A stretch of DNA of 64,000 bases from JAAYZX01 sp040770645 (GCA_040770645.1 JAXGIS010000004.1:1-64000), one strand, 5' to 3'. Positions 54,614 through 63,896 are shown, counted from the first letter of the stretch. The notes: a model not told the origin generated them from the sequence alone. Numbers and translations: made by a program.

Positions 54614-55554
54614 TCAGATCGTAGCCCTGGCTTCCACCTCGGCCCGCCGGTCCAGCAATCCCGCGCCCGCCGCCTCGTCCAATACATAGATCACCCGACC
54701 CCGGCTTCGTGCAGATGCTGACTGTAACCAAGAGGGATGTCGCAGGACACCTCGCCCACCACCGACTCAGTCACCGGCTCCATTTTGCGCCGCCCGTTGG
54801 CGACCATCAGCACGCTCCGAGCCTGATAGAGTAGTTCCGCCCCCATCGATACTGCATAGCGAGCACTGTTCTCCACACACGAGAAGTGCTTGTCCACCAC
54901 AGCGTTCTCTCTGGTGTTGCGGTCGAGTTCCACCAGCAAAACGCGGTTGCCTTCAAATGGGATACCGCACTCGTGAAACGCCACGTGACCGCGGCCGCCC
55001 ACGCCAATCACATGCAGATCGATACCGCCACAGGCTTGGATCTTGTTCTCGTAGGCTTCAAGCACATTGACTTTTATGTCTTTGAGCACACCTGTGGCCG
55101 AGTCTTTGATGACGATTGCTCGACCCTTGTCCATCCCCTGCAGCTCGTACTGTTCGGGGTGCGACTCAAGCGCCTCGGTCAGCGCGTCTTCGTCTATCAG
55201 GGTTCCCCAAGGCACGTTGGTCTCGCGGAATTTGCACTGCAGCAGACCAAAGAGTTCCATGATCATGAAGAAGCTGTACGATTCGCAGTGCAGAGCCCGC
55301 TGCTGCGCGTTCTCCCCGGGAAGGCCCACGTACTCGTCGAGATTGAAGCTCCGTACGCGGCCGGCGTCGATACGCCCGGCATTGAAGGCTTTGGCCAAGT
55401 GCTTGTACAGCCCGGTGGGCGAGTTACCAGTGGCCAAACCGAGCACGTACTCGTCTTTGACCGCCTGCTTGTCGCGGATATCGGCCTCCACCAAACCGGC
55501 GGCCACCTGGCTCATCTGGTCGAAGTCGCGCGTCACATAGATCTGAAAGGACAT
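54614..55554 (-). CDS. nagB: Glucosamine-6-phosphate deaminase-like protein (3' frameshift)
   Basis: The 55554 start gives MSFQIYVTRDFDQMSQVAAG. Family motifs are VLGLATGNSPTGLYKHLAKA, RSFNLDEYVGLPGENAQQ, CGGIDLHVIGVGGRGHVAFH and a catalytic-lid segment VDKHFSCVENSARYAVSMGA. One G is missing near 54692; the corrected end reads VGVIYVLDEAAGAGLLDRRA and stops at 54614. It differs from canonical NagB in the ECGIPF loop, so a related amino-sugar isomerase is possible. Normal role: conversion of glucosamine-6-phosphate to fructose-6-phosphate and ammonia, or the reverse. It follows glmM by 13 bases. Confidence 0.83.
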
Positions 55555-55567
55555 GGTCTATCGTCCC

Positions 55568-56917
55568 CTAACCGAGAGCCGTTCTGACGACATCCGCCAC
55601 TTGACGGCAGTACTTGTCAGTTATCTCGTCCGTGGGGCCCTCCACCATTATCCGACACATGCTCTGCGTTCCCGAGTACCGTACCAGCAACCGACCTTCG
55701 TCTTTCAGCTCAGCCTCAACCTGAGCAATAACCTCCACGATAGAGGGAATTGTGCTTAGGTCCGGCTTGCTCTTGACGTCGACATTGATGAGTTTCTGCG
55801 GGTACACATCCATCAGTTTGGCAAGCTCGGAGAGAGGTTCGCCGCTCTTGAGCATGGCTGCCAGCAACTGCAAAGCGGTGAGAATGCCGTCACCGGTGGT
55901 GTGGTGCTCCAAGAAGATCATATGCCCGGAATCCTCACCACCAATAACTGCGCCCAAACGCAGCATATCCTCCAGCACGTAGCGATCCCCCACTTGGGAG
56001 GCGTGGTGCTTGAAGCCGTGGCGTTTGCAGGCCACAGCCAGTCCCAGATTGCTCATCACCGTACTGACCACCAGATCATTGGCCAGCCGGCCTTCGTCCT
56101 TCATCTGTTTGGCACAGATCATCAGGATCTGATCCCCTGTGATCTCACGTCCCTGTTCATCGATGGCGATGAGTCGATCACCATCACCGTCGAAGGCCAA
56201 GCCCACGGCGCATCCGTTTTCCAGCACCGTCCGGCGCAGATCTGCGGTGTACTGTGATCCACAGTTGTGGTTGATATTGAAGCCGTCCGGATTGTTGTGA
56301 ATCACGGTGAGGTCGGCGCCCAGTTCGGTGAGGGTCTCCGGCGCCACCTTGTACGTGGCGCCGTTGGCCACATCTATGGCGATCTTCATGCCTTCCAAGG
56401 ACAGCTTGCGTGGAAAGGTGTTCTTCAAAAAGACGATGTAGCGTCCGTTTACGTCGTGCAGGCGGTACGCGCGACCCATGTCGCGCGGAGGCGGGACCAT
56501 CTCAGGAAGCTTCCCGCTCAGAACGAGGTCCTCGATACGCTGTTCCTGCGCATCAGACAGCTTGTACCCGCTCCCGGAGAATATCTTTATACCGTTGTCC
56601 TGGTATGGATTGTGTGAGGCCGAGATGACCAACCCGGCGTCGGCACGCATGCCCTCGGTGATCACGGCGATACCGGGCGTGGGCAGCACGCCGACCAAGT
56701 AGGGCACACCCCCCATACTGGTGACCCCGGACTCGAGAGCACTCTCCAGCATGTATCCCGAGATGCGGGTGTCTTTGCCTATGATCACGCGCGTGGTGTG
56801 GTGCTTCTTCCTCAGAACATACGTGATGGCCTGCCCCACAGCGAGAGCCACAGCCGCGTCCACGGGGTAACGGTTGGCCTCGCCCCTGATGCCGTCAGTC
56901 CCAAACAACCTGCCCAC
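55568..56917 (-). CDS. glmM: Phosphoglucosamine mutase
   Basis: GTG at 56917 after GAGGAG gives MGRLFGTDGIRGEANRYPVD. The 449-residue enzyme has the catalytic phosphoserine loop GLVISASHNPYQDNGIKIFS, the magnesium loop GLAFDGDGDRLIAIDEQG, the sugar-binding GGEDSGHMIF and the phosphate-binding RYSGTQSMCRIMVEG. These are diagnostic of GlmM, which interconverts glucosamine-6-phosphate and glucosamine-1-phosphate in UDP-GlcNAc synthesis. The phosphate loop has Gln where SGTE/SGTQ vary in the family. It lies between a beta-helix protein and nagB. Confidence 0.95.
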   Translation of the reverse strand: MGRLFGTDGIRGEANRYPVDAAVALAVGQAITYVLRKKHHTTRVIIGKDTRISGYMLESALESGVTSMGGVPYLVGVLPTPGIAVITEGMRADAGLVISASHNPYQDNGIKIFSGSGYKLSDAQEQRIEDLVLSGKLPEMVPPPRDMGRAYRLHDVNGRYIVFLKNTFPRKLSLEGMKIAIDVANGATYKVAPETLTELGADLTVIHNNPDGFNINHNCGSQYTADLRRTVLENGCAVGLAFDGDGDRLIAIDEQGREITGDQILMICAKQMKDEGRLANDLVVSTVMSNLGLAVACKRHGFKHHASQVGDRYVLEDMLRLGAVIGGEDSGHMIFLEHHTTGDGILTALQLLAAMLKSGEPLSELAKLMDVYPQKLINVDVKSKPDLSTIPSIVEVIAQVEAELKDEGRLLVRYSGTQSMCRIMVEGPTDEITDKYCRQVADVVRTALG

Positions 56918-56964
56918 GGTTACTCCTCTCGATGTGCAACAAAACGATCGCGGGCTCCCTCGCC

Positions 56965-58206
56965 CTACGAATGGATTTCGTCCTCGAACAAACCCATGCC
57001 GGGCACAAAGGCCGCCGCCCGCCGGCACAGGTCATCCACAATGCCCTGCAACCAAGCTTCACCCTGTGCGGTGACGGCGGCCGGCAACTTCTGGATGGTA
57101 GAGACGTATTCCGCTTGGATCGAGTTCGCACGACCTCCCACCGCCTCGCGAAAAGAGGCCAGGAACTCGTCACGCCCCGCGCTGGACGGCTCCTGGAAGA
57201 ACAGAGCGCATATCTCCGCCACGCACTCCTTGAGCCCGGCCCGAGCCGTATCGCTGGGATAGACCCCCTCCACCATCACCCGCAGTCGCTTGGTACGCTC
57301 CTCTTTGGCCAGCATCAGCATCTCCAGAGCGCCTTCGTACACCGCCTGTCCCAACTCCTGGGCTGCGAAGAACGGCCGGCGCACCTGCCGGTACCATTCC
57401 TCCAACGCAACCAGGTTGGCCAGGTAGGTCAAGTTGTTGGTCACGACCCGCCGCAGATTCTTGTGTGCGCGAAGAGCCACACTCCGCTCTACCCCGGGGT
57501 GAGGAGCCACGATCACGAATCGATCATCCTCCCCGATATCGTCCCGCAGGATAGAACCTGCGGCCGTGACGGTGCCGTAACCGACCCGTACCGGCCCCAC
57601 CGACCCCCCTTGGCCCCCCAGGAAGATGGGGCGGCGATTCAGCATCACTCCCCGTGGCACGTCACCGAAGAGCGAAGCCGTGGTCTTGTTTCCATCGGGG
57701 GTGAAGTTGAAGTGAATGTAGGAGCTGCCCACCTCGCTGTGATCCTTGCGACTGGTGCCGCCCGCCATGAGGCAGTCACAGAAGTTGATGAGACTACCCA
57801 GCGTGACAAAAGGAAAGAGAATGGTTTGCTTGAGGCCCACGCAGTGGGCACCGTTGGCCTCCTCCTCCAGAATGCTGCCTTCGCGCACGTGAGCGCCCAA
57901 TCCCATATTTGCCTTGGCCAAGAAGACCGACCTATGGAAGTAGCCGCCTTTCAGTTCCACATGGGGCCCCAAACGGCAGTCGTCAATGGTGACCGGTCCC
58001 TCGGCCCCCAACTTGACACCGGCCGAGATGACAGTGGCGGCGCCGTAGATGCGACATCCAGGGAACAGCACCACGCCACGCGTTGAGATGCGCTCGAGAT
58101 CCACTTCCGGACCGATGTCAAGAGTCAGGGGGTTGGGTATCTGCACCCCTCTGCGGATGAGTTCGACTATAGCCTCGTGGCTTCTGGGTCGCAGTTCCAT
58201 GGTCAT
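56965..58206 (-). CDS. Left-handed beta-helix (hexapeptide) protein, GlmU-acyltransferase-like
   Basis: From ATG 58206 (MTMELRPRSHEAIVELIRRG) the 413-residue protein has about 180 residues of hexapeptide beta-helix: VVLFPGCRIYGAATVISAGV, LGAEGPVTIDDCRLGPHVEL and LGAHVREGSILEEEANGAHC. Then come HFNFTPDGNKTTASLFGDVP and RVGYGTVTAAGSILRDDIGE, and a helical C-terminus of about 150 residues. GGYFHRSVFLAKANMGLGAH with NFCDCLMAGGTSRKDHSEVG resembles the GlmU C-terminal acetyltransferase loop (GNFVExK...K..HLsYxGDa) only loosely. With glmM and nagB it suggests an amino-sugar or sugar-nucleotide role; it could be the acetyltransferase partner. No pyrophosphorylase domain is present. Confidence 0.72.
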   Translation of the reverse strand: MTMELRPRSHEAIVELIRRGVQIPNPLTLDIGPEVDLERISTRGVVLFPGCRIYGAATVISAGVKLGAEGPVTIDDCRLGPHVELKGGYFHRSVFLAKANMGLGAHVREGSILEEEANGAHCVGLKQTILFPFVTLGSLINFCDCLMAGGTSRKDHSEVGSSYIHFNFTPDGNKTTASLFGDVPRGVMLNRRPIFLGGQGGSVGPVRVGYGTVTAAGSILRDDIGEDDRFVIVAPHPGVERSVALRAHKNLRRVVTNNLTYLANLVALEEWYRQVRRPFFAAQELGQAVYEGALEMLMLAKEERTKRLRVMVEGVYPSDTARAGLKECVAEICALFFQEPSSAGRDEFLASFREAVGGRANSIQAEYVSTIQKLPAAVTAQGEAWLQGIVDDLCRRAAAFVPGMGLFEDEIHS

Positions 58207-58486
58207 TCCCCGTGCGATAGGATGACCGAGCATGAGCGCCGAGCATGGGCACCGAGCATGGGCAACTCCTCGGAGGGCGCTTCGCCCGTTTTGAAGGCCG
58301 CAGGGAAGAGTGGACCAGGACCGGGCTGCTGTCAAGTGGCTAGGTGTTGATGAATTCCCCCAACCTCCTGGCGACATACACGTCCGGACCGGACTCAACG
58401 AAGGAGAGCGCCACCCGATGCACGCTCCCGCCAGACTGCGGTGGCTGCGCTCAGCGTCCGGTGACCGTGGTCACCCTCATGCGTCT

Positions 58487-59524
58487 TCAACCGGCGTCGT
58501 GGTGACCCGCCCCCGCGGCATAACGGCCACCCACGGGTCCCAGGAAGCGCCTCCCGTACCTGAGGACCTCTTGGACCTTCCCGCGAGCGATGAGTTCCTT
58601 GACCGCGGCCTGAACCACAGCCGGGGAGCGGTCTAGGAAGACGACGGACAGATCCCACTCGTCCATAGGGTGGCGGCCCACCACTGCCATAATGGCGTCC
58701 ATCAACTCGGAGTCAGGGGGTTCCACCCCACCGTCGGCGCCGGCTGATGGAGCGATATCCGCTAACGAGGGGGCATCGCATGATGAGGTGGGTCCAGTGG
58801 ACGGTGGCGGCGGAACAGCCTCCGCCACCCGACCGAGGATAGACACCGCCTCCGCCACCCTGTCTTCCAACGGCGGATGCACCCAAGCCTCCGCGGGTGA
58901 ACGAACGGGGGTGTTGACGTGGATTGCATCGGGGCCGATACGATCCAGCACCCGTGCCAGATCGGCCAGTTGCTCACCACTATCGTTGAGGCCCGCCACA
59001 AGCATAACCTCCACCCACAACTTGCCCTCGAACTGTGACCGAAAGCTGGCCAACCCCGCCACGAAGTCGCTGTAGTGCAGCGATGGGTGTGGACGATTGA
59101 TCCGCCGATAGAGAGAGGCCGAGCCCGCGTCCACCGAAGGGAGCACGGCATCGGCGCCCAGGAGCTCCGCGCGCACCCCCGGGAGATACAAGAGGGAGCC
59201 GTTGGTAAGCACGGCCACCGGAACCTCGCTCAGCACTTTGATCTCGGACAGCAACCTACCCATCTGACTGTGCAGCAGCGGCTCGCCCGAACCGACGAAG
59301 GTGATCCAGTCGATCTCCCTACATTCGGGGCGCGACAACACGCGGCGCACCTCGTCGACCACATCCTCGAGAGGGCAATAGGGCGCGCGTCGGACAGACA
59401 GAGGGCGCGTTCGCCCCAGTTGACAATAGACGCAGTTCCAGTTGCAGGTCTTGAGGGGGATCGTGTCTATGCCGAGTGATCTACCCAGCCTGCGGGACGA
59501 GACGGGTCCAAAGACGTACTTCAT
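58487..59524 (-). CDS. Radical SAM protein
   Basis: ATG at 59524 (MKYVFGPVSSRRLGRSLGID) begins a 345-residue radical SAM enzyme. The CxxxCxxC cluster motif is in KTCNWNCVYCQLGRT, followed by the SAM-binding GSGEPLLHSQMG and VAVLTNGSLLYL. A C-terminal extension after a Pro/Ser-rich linker contains ELMDAIMAVVGRHPMDEWDL and AAVKELIARGKVQEVLRYG, a winged-helix-like domain. The N-terminal PVPSRRLGxSLGI pattern is that of the wyosine/Fe-S family often called YfkA/COG0731. It is third in the run DUF5320-like, DUF364, radical SAM. Confidence 0.9.
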   Translation of the reverse strand: MKYVFGPVSSRRLGRSLGIDTIPLKTCNWNCVYCQLGRTRPLSVRRAPYCPLEDVVDEVRRVLSRPECREIDWITFVGSGEPLLHSQMGRLLSEIKVLSEVPVAVLTNGSLLYLPGVRAELLGADAVLPSVDAGSASLYRRINRPHPSLHYSDFVAGLASFRSQFEGKLWVEVMLVAGLNDSGEQLADLARVLDRIGPDAIHVNTPVRSPAEAWVHPPLEDRVAEAVSILGRVAEAVPPPPSTGPTSSCDAPSLADIAPSAGADGGVEPPDSELMDAIMAVVGRHPMDEWDLSVVFLDRSPAVVQAAVKELIARGKVQEVLRYGRRFLGPVGGRYAAGAGHHDAG

Positions 59525-59581
59525 GCAAGGATGGTGCCGCACCTCACCCACAATCATGTGCAGGCGTCCGTGGGCGCAGGG

Positions 59582-60472
59582 TCAGGAGGCTCGGAGGTTG
59601 CCCTTGGTGAGGTAGCGATTGAATTCTTTGCGCCCCCCGCCCGCCGCCACGATCTCGACGGTATGGGCAACATCGGCCACCACCGATCCCGAGAGCCACG
59701 TGACCGGGGTGTCGGCGAAGGCAGACGGGAGCATGGGGGTCGATGCGCCCACCATGGCCACCTCACGACAGGAGGCACAAGCCGCTAGGAGTCCGTCGAT
59801 GCTGCCGTTGGTGATGGTACCGCTGGTGATGATGGCGATGTCGCATTTGGGAAGTACTTCATAAGCCTCATCGGCAGGCAGGCAGTCGCCCTCGTCCCGC
59901 CTCTCGAAGATGTGGAGGTGCCTGCATCGCGACCGCAGTGGCCTAACCAGGGGTCCGAAGAACCCAACCATGCCCACGATATCTTCCGGCCGAACCGCAA
60001 GGTATTCGAGAAGATCTCCCGGGAGTAGGGAGACGTCAGCACGGTTGACCAGAGCATTCACTGCCGCAAGCGCCACCGCCGCCGTCACTGAATCGGGCGA
60101 CCTAAGGTTTTCGACCAACTCAGCCGACGAACGCCCGATGTAACCCTGGAACGCGGCGCCGGCCTGCGGCGGCGCCACCCCCGCGTCAGGGTCGCCGCAA
60201 CACCCGGCCGACCACACCGGATGTTGCGTCAGAGCCACCCCCGCACTTCCGTCGACCAGTTGGACGGCGGAGTATTTCCGTCCCACCACAATATCGGACA
60301 CCACAGGGTCCGCCATGGTAGTGCGGCCACCGTCTGCGCCCCGAGGCGCAGAGACAATCCGCGCGATGCGCTCGACCATGGGCAACGCAGTGCCGAGCGC
60401 GTGTTCGCTCGGGAGGGCACCCCCGGGGGCGCCGCCAGACGCCCCCGGGTCACACGGAGGAGTAGTACTCAC
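59582..60472 (-). CDS. DUF364-family protein, putative metal-chelate handling
   Basis: GTG at 60472 directly follows the stop of the DUF5320-like gene. The 296-residue protein has DUF4213-like VGRKYSAVQLVDGSAGVALT, LRSPDSVTAAVALAAVNALV and then DUF364 blocks: DIVGMVGFFGPLVRPLRSRC, VLPKCDIAIITSGTITNGSI and VAMVGASTPMLPSAFADTPV. It is a distant paralogue of the protein at 39936-40730. An intact frame suggests function. A cluster of cysteines (SAGCCGDPD) near residue 90 could bind metal. Confidence 0.86.
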   Translation of the reverse strand: MSTTPPCDPGASGGAPGGALPSEHALGTALPMVERIARIVSAPRGADGGRTTMADPVVSDIVVGRKYSAVQLVDGSAGVALTQHPVWSAGCCGDPDAGVAPPQAGAAFQGYIGRSSAELVENLRSPDSVTAAVALAAVNALVNRADVSLLPGDLLEYLAVRPEDIVGMVGFFGPLVRPLRSRCRHLHIFERRDEGDCLPADEAYEVLPKCDIAIITSGTITNGSIDGLLAACASCREVAMVGASTPMLPSAFADTPVTWLSGSVVADVAHTVEIVAAGGGRKEFNRYLTKGNLRAS

Positions 60473-60760
60473 TTATTTCTCTCTTCTATCGGGTGGAGCG
60501 GCCACAGATTGCATGGATCTCCGCCGCCAAGCCCGCGCAGGATCTGAGATGCCGAGAAAGCGATTGCGCCTACCCCGGCCCCATCCGCCGGAGAGGCGAC
60601 GGCCCAAGAACCTGCCTGCTCCCAGCGCGAAACGCCATCCCCCCAGCCGGCCGACCCCAAGCCTGCCACCTGCGGATTCGCCGGAGCCCATGCAGTAGCC
60701 ACCACCCCGACCCGTCATCGGCCCGTTTCCCTGCGGACCGGTTCTGTCACCACCAGGCAT
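60473..60760 (-). CDS. DUF5320-like small Gly/Arg-rich protein
   Basis: ATG at 60760 reads MPGGDRTGPQGNGPMTGRGG, then GYCMGSGESAGGRLG. The GDxTGPxGxGPMTGRGxGYC start is typical of DUF5320 proteins, which neighbour NifB/NifX-type (dinitrogenase iron-molybdenum cofactor) proteins in anaerobes. The rest is Gly/Arg-rich and ends PARAWRRRSMQSVAAPPDRR. The 95-residue frame is intact and its stop abuts the DUF364 start, so the two are coupled. Confidence 0.75.
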   Translation of the reverse strand: MPGGDRTGPQGNGPMTGRGGGYCMGSGESAGGRLGVGRLGGWRFALGAGRFLGRRLSGGWGRGRRNRFLGISDPARAWRRRSMQSVAAPPDRREK

Positions 60761-61052
60761 CACTGCCCCCTTTCGTGAGGATGGTGCGCAACCACGGCCA
60801 TCCCTGTACACGCTTCCACGGCACCATCCATCGTCCATCTATATGCATTTTACATCTATAACTCCGCCACAAGCAAGCCCTGTTCTCTGCGTCCCCACCC
60901 CTCAGAAGACCCATCCTCGGCACCTGCACCTACATCAGGCCACGCCGTTCATCTGTTCTTTTCCCATGCTAGATGATAAGGAAGATGAAGGTAATTGATG
61001 AAGGTAATGGAAGTCAGGAGCTCAGCCGATACTGGGAGCTAAGGGGGTCTCC

Positions 61053-62393
61053 ATGGCAGGACGCGGCGATCAGGCACTCACGATCCACTTATCCGGACCA
61101 CTCTCCGGCTGCAATCAGACGCAAAGAGAGGCCTGGCGTCAGGAGTTGGCCCAACTGCTCCACGAATTCACCTGTACCAGCCCCCACACCTGGGGTGACA
61201 CATGGGACTTCTCACGCAATCTGCGCGCGGTAGCCCAGTGCGACATTCTGGTGGCCAACATGTGGAAGGAGTCCATAGGCACTACTTTTGACATCATCTA
61301 CGCCCGCAATCTCGGTAGACCCATCGTCCTCATCGATCCCAATCACCTGGAGAACAAGCTGCTCGAGGGCTTCGTGAGCCCCGCCAAACCCGTTTCCAAC
61401 CTGCGCAAAGCAGCCTCCCTGGTACGGGAACTGGCAAACACCATGACTTCTTTCGATATTCGTAAGAAAGACGGCACTTTCGAGCCCTTCAGCCGTACAA
61501 AGCTGATACGTTCGGTGAGGCTGGCAGTGGCTGAAGCCGGGATCGCCGACATCGAGTTCCCTAACCAAATCATCGCCCCCGTGGCCGAAGCCCTGCTGCG
61601 CATGACGCAGACCCGTGTGGCCACAACTGAAGACATCCGAGATCAACTGTTCTTGCAACTCGATCGAATAACTGAGCTCGTCACCGAACGCGCCTTCACA
61701 CGTGAAGCAGCCGCGGCGGTCAAGGAGGCTTGGCGCAGCCGTGAGGCGCGCAAGCAAGGTGATCAGGCTATTGATGCTCTGCGATCAGAGATCGAGGGAC
61801 TGAGGAACGAGTTGGCTGCACGGGAGACCCGGATAGCGCAGTTGCAGTCCGCCTTGAGCGAGAAGTCGCCACGGGCGGGTGGACCTGATGGAAGCGGTCT
61901 CCAACACCCAACCGATCCGATGGATGGGGTACCGCCTCCTGCGAGCGTGGCCGATAGCCTCCAACGCGCGGCTGCGGAGTTCGCCGACTGCATGGTCGTC
62001 CTTCCACAGGCCATGGACTCGGCCGCAGACTGTCCGCTCGAGGACCCACTCAAGGCCTTGATCGCCATACGGCTTCTGGGGAGGTGTACGCGCGAACGCA
62101 TGGCCGCACGCACGATGGGAACCCACTTTGTGGGCCCCAAGCAGTGGTTCTCGAACCACCGTGAAGAAGCCCCTTGGCTGGAGTACGCGCCACACGAGAG
62201 CCCAACCACCGCAGGGAAGTTCGGCAGTGAACGCACCTTCCTAGTGGACGGCCGGCCCACATTCATGGAGCAACACCTCAAGATCGGCGCCGGCGGGGTC
62301 ACATCCACTTTGCGCATCCACTTCAAGTTCGACGAGCACGGGCGCGCGATCATCGGCCACTGCGGGCGCCATCTCCCCAACACCAAGAGCTGA
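61053..62393 (+). CDS. Multidomain protein: nucleoside deoxyribosyltransferase-like, ATP-cone, coiled coil, unknown C-terminal domain
   Basis: The 446-residue protein (ATG 61053 after AAGGGGGTCTCC) starts with a fold like nucleoside 2-deoxyribosyltransferases: LTIHLSGPLSGCNQ, WGDTWDFSRNLRAVAQCDIL and GTTFDIIYARNLGRPIVLID. From about residue 130 is an ATP-cone: MTSFDIRKKDGTFEPFSRTK and LIRSVRLAVAEAG, with TQTRVATTEDIRDQLF. About residues 195-275 form a coiled coil (DALRSEIEGLRNELAARETR). The last 130 residues are distinctive: DPLKALIAIRLLGRCTRERM, GKFGSERTFLVDGRPTFMEQ and LRIHFKFDEHGRAIIGHCGR then HLPNTKS. A nucleotide-binding regulatory cone, a nucleotide-processing domain and a terminal effector-like domain suggest a nucleotide-sensing enzyme, possibly in defence; no family name is certain. 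Confidence 0.7.
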   Translation: MAGRGDQALTIHLSGPLSGCNQTQREAWRQELAQLLHEFTCTSPHTWGDTWDFSRNLRAVAQCDILVANMWKESIGTTFDIIYARNLGRPIVLIDPNHLENKLLEGFVSPAKPVSNLRKAASLVRELANTMTSFDIRKKDGTFEPFSRTKLIRSVRLAVAEAGIADIEFPNQIIAPVAEALLRMTQTRVATTEDIRDQLFLQLDRITELVTERAFTREAAAAVKEAWRSREARKQGDQAIDALRSEIEGLRNELAARETRIAQLQSALSEKSPRAGGPDGSGLQHPTDPMDGVPPPASVADSLQRAAAEFADCMVVLPQAMDSAADCPLEDPLKALIAIRLLGRCTRERMAARTMGTHFVGPKQWFSNHREEAPWLEYAPHESPTTAGKFGSERTFLVDGRPTFMEQHLKIGAGGVTSTLRIHFKFDEHGRAIIGHCGRHLPNTKS

Positions 62394-62424
62394 AAGCCTG
62401 TCGACTTCCCCGTCTGAATGCACG

Positions 62425-62446
62425 GGGGGCCGGGCCCTCGGCCCCC
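62425..62446. terminator. Stem-loop between converging genes
   Basis: GGGGGCCG (62425-62432) pairs with CGGCCCCC (62439-62446) around GGCCCT. It lies 32 bases after the multidomain gene and before the end of the EamA-type gene. Confidence 0.5.
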
Positions 62447-62496
62447 AGATCATAGTCGAGTCGGAGCCGCGAATCAGCCGCTGGGCCCTGGCGCCA

Positions 62497-63502
62497 TCAA
62501 CCCCTTCCAAACGCTGCCAATGCGCCGCCGCACACCACGAGAATCACCAGTAGAGCTACCTTGGCGCCAAGCCGTTCGTGGCGGCGGAGAAACACCATCG
62601 CAAACACGAAGGTGAAAATCGGTGCCGTGTTCTTCAGCGCCGTAATAACCGCTACCTTGCCTCCGTACTGGAGCGCCAGCATGAAACCAGCCGTGCCCAT
62701 TGCAGACGCCACGCCGGAGAGCAACAGATATGCACCCCTCTTCCACCCTACTGAGAAGGGCTCGCGCAACTTGCCCCCCACGGCGTACACGGCGACCATG
62801 ACCAACAATGCCACAGTGATATTGATAGCCGCTCCAAACAAAGCGACCGGCATCTCATTGACACCGAGTGCTCTCAAGACACCAGCGCTGGCAAAGAGGA
62901 GTCCGGAGAGTATGGCGAACGCCATACCCGAGCGCTCAGTACGAGCAGGGCACTGGGAGCCGGCCCGCGGCTCAGCCCCCGCAAGTGCCACGGAGCCAAG
63001 CGCACCCATTCGGGTCTCCTCCGCACCCAAGTCAGGGAATGTGGCTGCAACATCCTCCGTATCAACCTCGCTGTTCCCGGCCGTCTCACGAATGAAAGCT
63101 ATGGCTCCCACCATAAGGATGACGATGCCGGCTCCCGACACGAGTGAGATGCTCTGTCCCAGCACGAGGAGCGCAATCACCAACGCAAACAGGTTGTCGG
63201 TCATGGTGAGCGAAGCCGTGCGTGTGGCACAATACGGTGGATGGCGGCAAAGTTGGCGGCCTGCCCGGCCAGGCCGGCCATCAAACCTGCAGAGCAAAGT
63301 AGAAAACCCCAGAGGACTCACTCCGTATGGCGGATACGCCCCCAACAAGCACACTGCAGCAACCAGGGCCAACGTACCCCCCACCGTTGATGAGAAGAGC
63401 AGTGAACGGGGAGATCCGCGCTCCACGGAGTCCCAGCTGCATGAACACATACGTCCACGCAAACCCGAACGCAGACAACAAAGCGAACGCGGTGGTGGTC
63501 AA
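62497..63502 (-). CDS. EamA/DMT-family transporter (frameshifted N-terminal half)
   Basis: The start is probably TTG at 63502 (VTTTAFALLSAFGFAWTYV-like) after GGAGAAGAGGG. The N-terminal half reads FMQLGLRGARISPFTALLIN, then after breaks near 63370 and 63240 continues NLFALVIALLVLGQSISLVS and GAGIVILMVGAIAFIRETAG. An unusual hydrophilic loop of about 60 residues separates the halves. The second EamA repeat is intact: AFAILSGLLFASAGVLRALG, ASAMGTAGFMLALQYGGKVA and VITALKNTAPIFTFVFAMVF followed by LRRHERLGAKVALLVILVVC. Ten helices in all; probably exports or imports a small metabolite. Confidence 0.78.
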
Positions 63503-63701
63503 ACCCTCTTCTCCTCCGCGACACAGAGATCCGTGATTTCCGCGATGCGGAAACAGGGTCGGATTGTACCCGTTACACGACACGTGCGCCCGACTAGCCC
63601 GGACACGCCAGGTGATTTCGACACCGGCTTCCAGCCCGAGGCAGCAGTGGGGCCAACGCATCGGGTTTCTCTCAATCAGAGGCGTGTGATATCTTGAAAC
63701 G

Positions 63702-63885
63702 GTGAAGGGGAGTAGCCGGCTCGCCCCAGCCTTGTAGGCCACACGGGCGAGCGGTGCGTTCGTCAGTACGGGAATACGGCAGAGCCGATTCCCCGGGCGC
63801 ACCTTCGTGGCGAGACCTTCGGTGATTGTTGCCGGAGGTCTTCTGCGGCCTCCGAGAGTGGACCGCAAGCGAACGGAAAGGGTAG
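63702..63885 (+). ncRNA. yybP-ykoY manganese riboswitch
   Basis: The 5' part AAGGGGAGTAGCCGG carries the GGGGAGUAGC element of the yybP-ykoY motif, and GTGGCGAGACCTTCGGTG downstream resembles the conserved second internal loop (CAAGACCUU). A closing stem GCCGGAGGTC...GGCCTCCG lies near 63828-63856, which could act as terminator or as a hairpin that hides the ribosome binding site. The motif senses Mn2+ and usually controls MntP/TerC-family exporters, which fits the terC-family gene starting at 63897. I could not fold it, so the exact limits are approximate. Confidence 0.8.
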
Positions 63886-63896
63886 GGACACCCTGC

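Noticed and set aside
56932..58086. A 384-codon plus-strand frame opposite the beta-helix gene
   Set aside because: No ribosome binding site or recognisable domain; the minus strand has clear hexapeptide repeats.
62561..63697. A 378-codon plus-strand frame opposite the EamA-type gene
   Set aside because: Composition typical of antisense frames (Ser/Thr/Pro-rich); membrane helices are on the minus strand.
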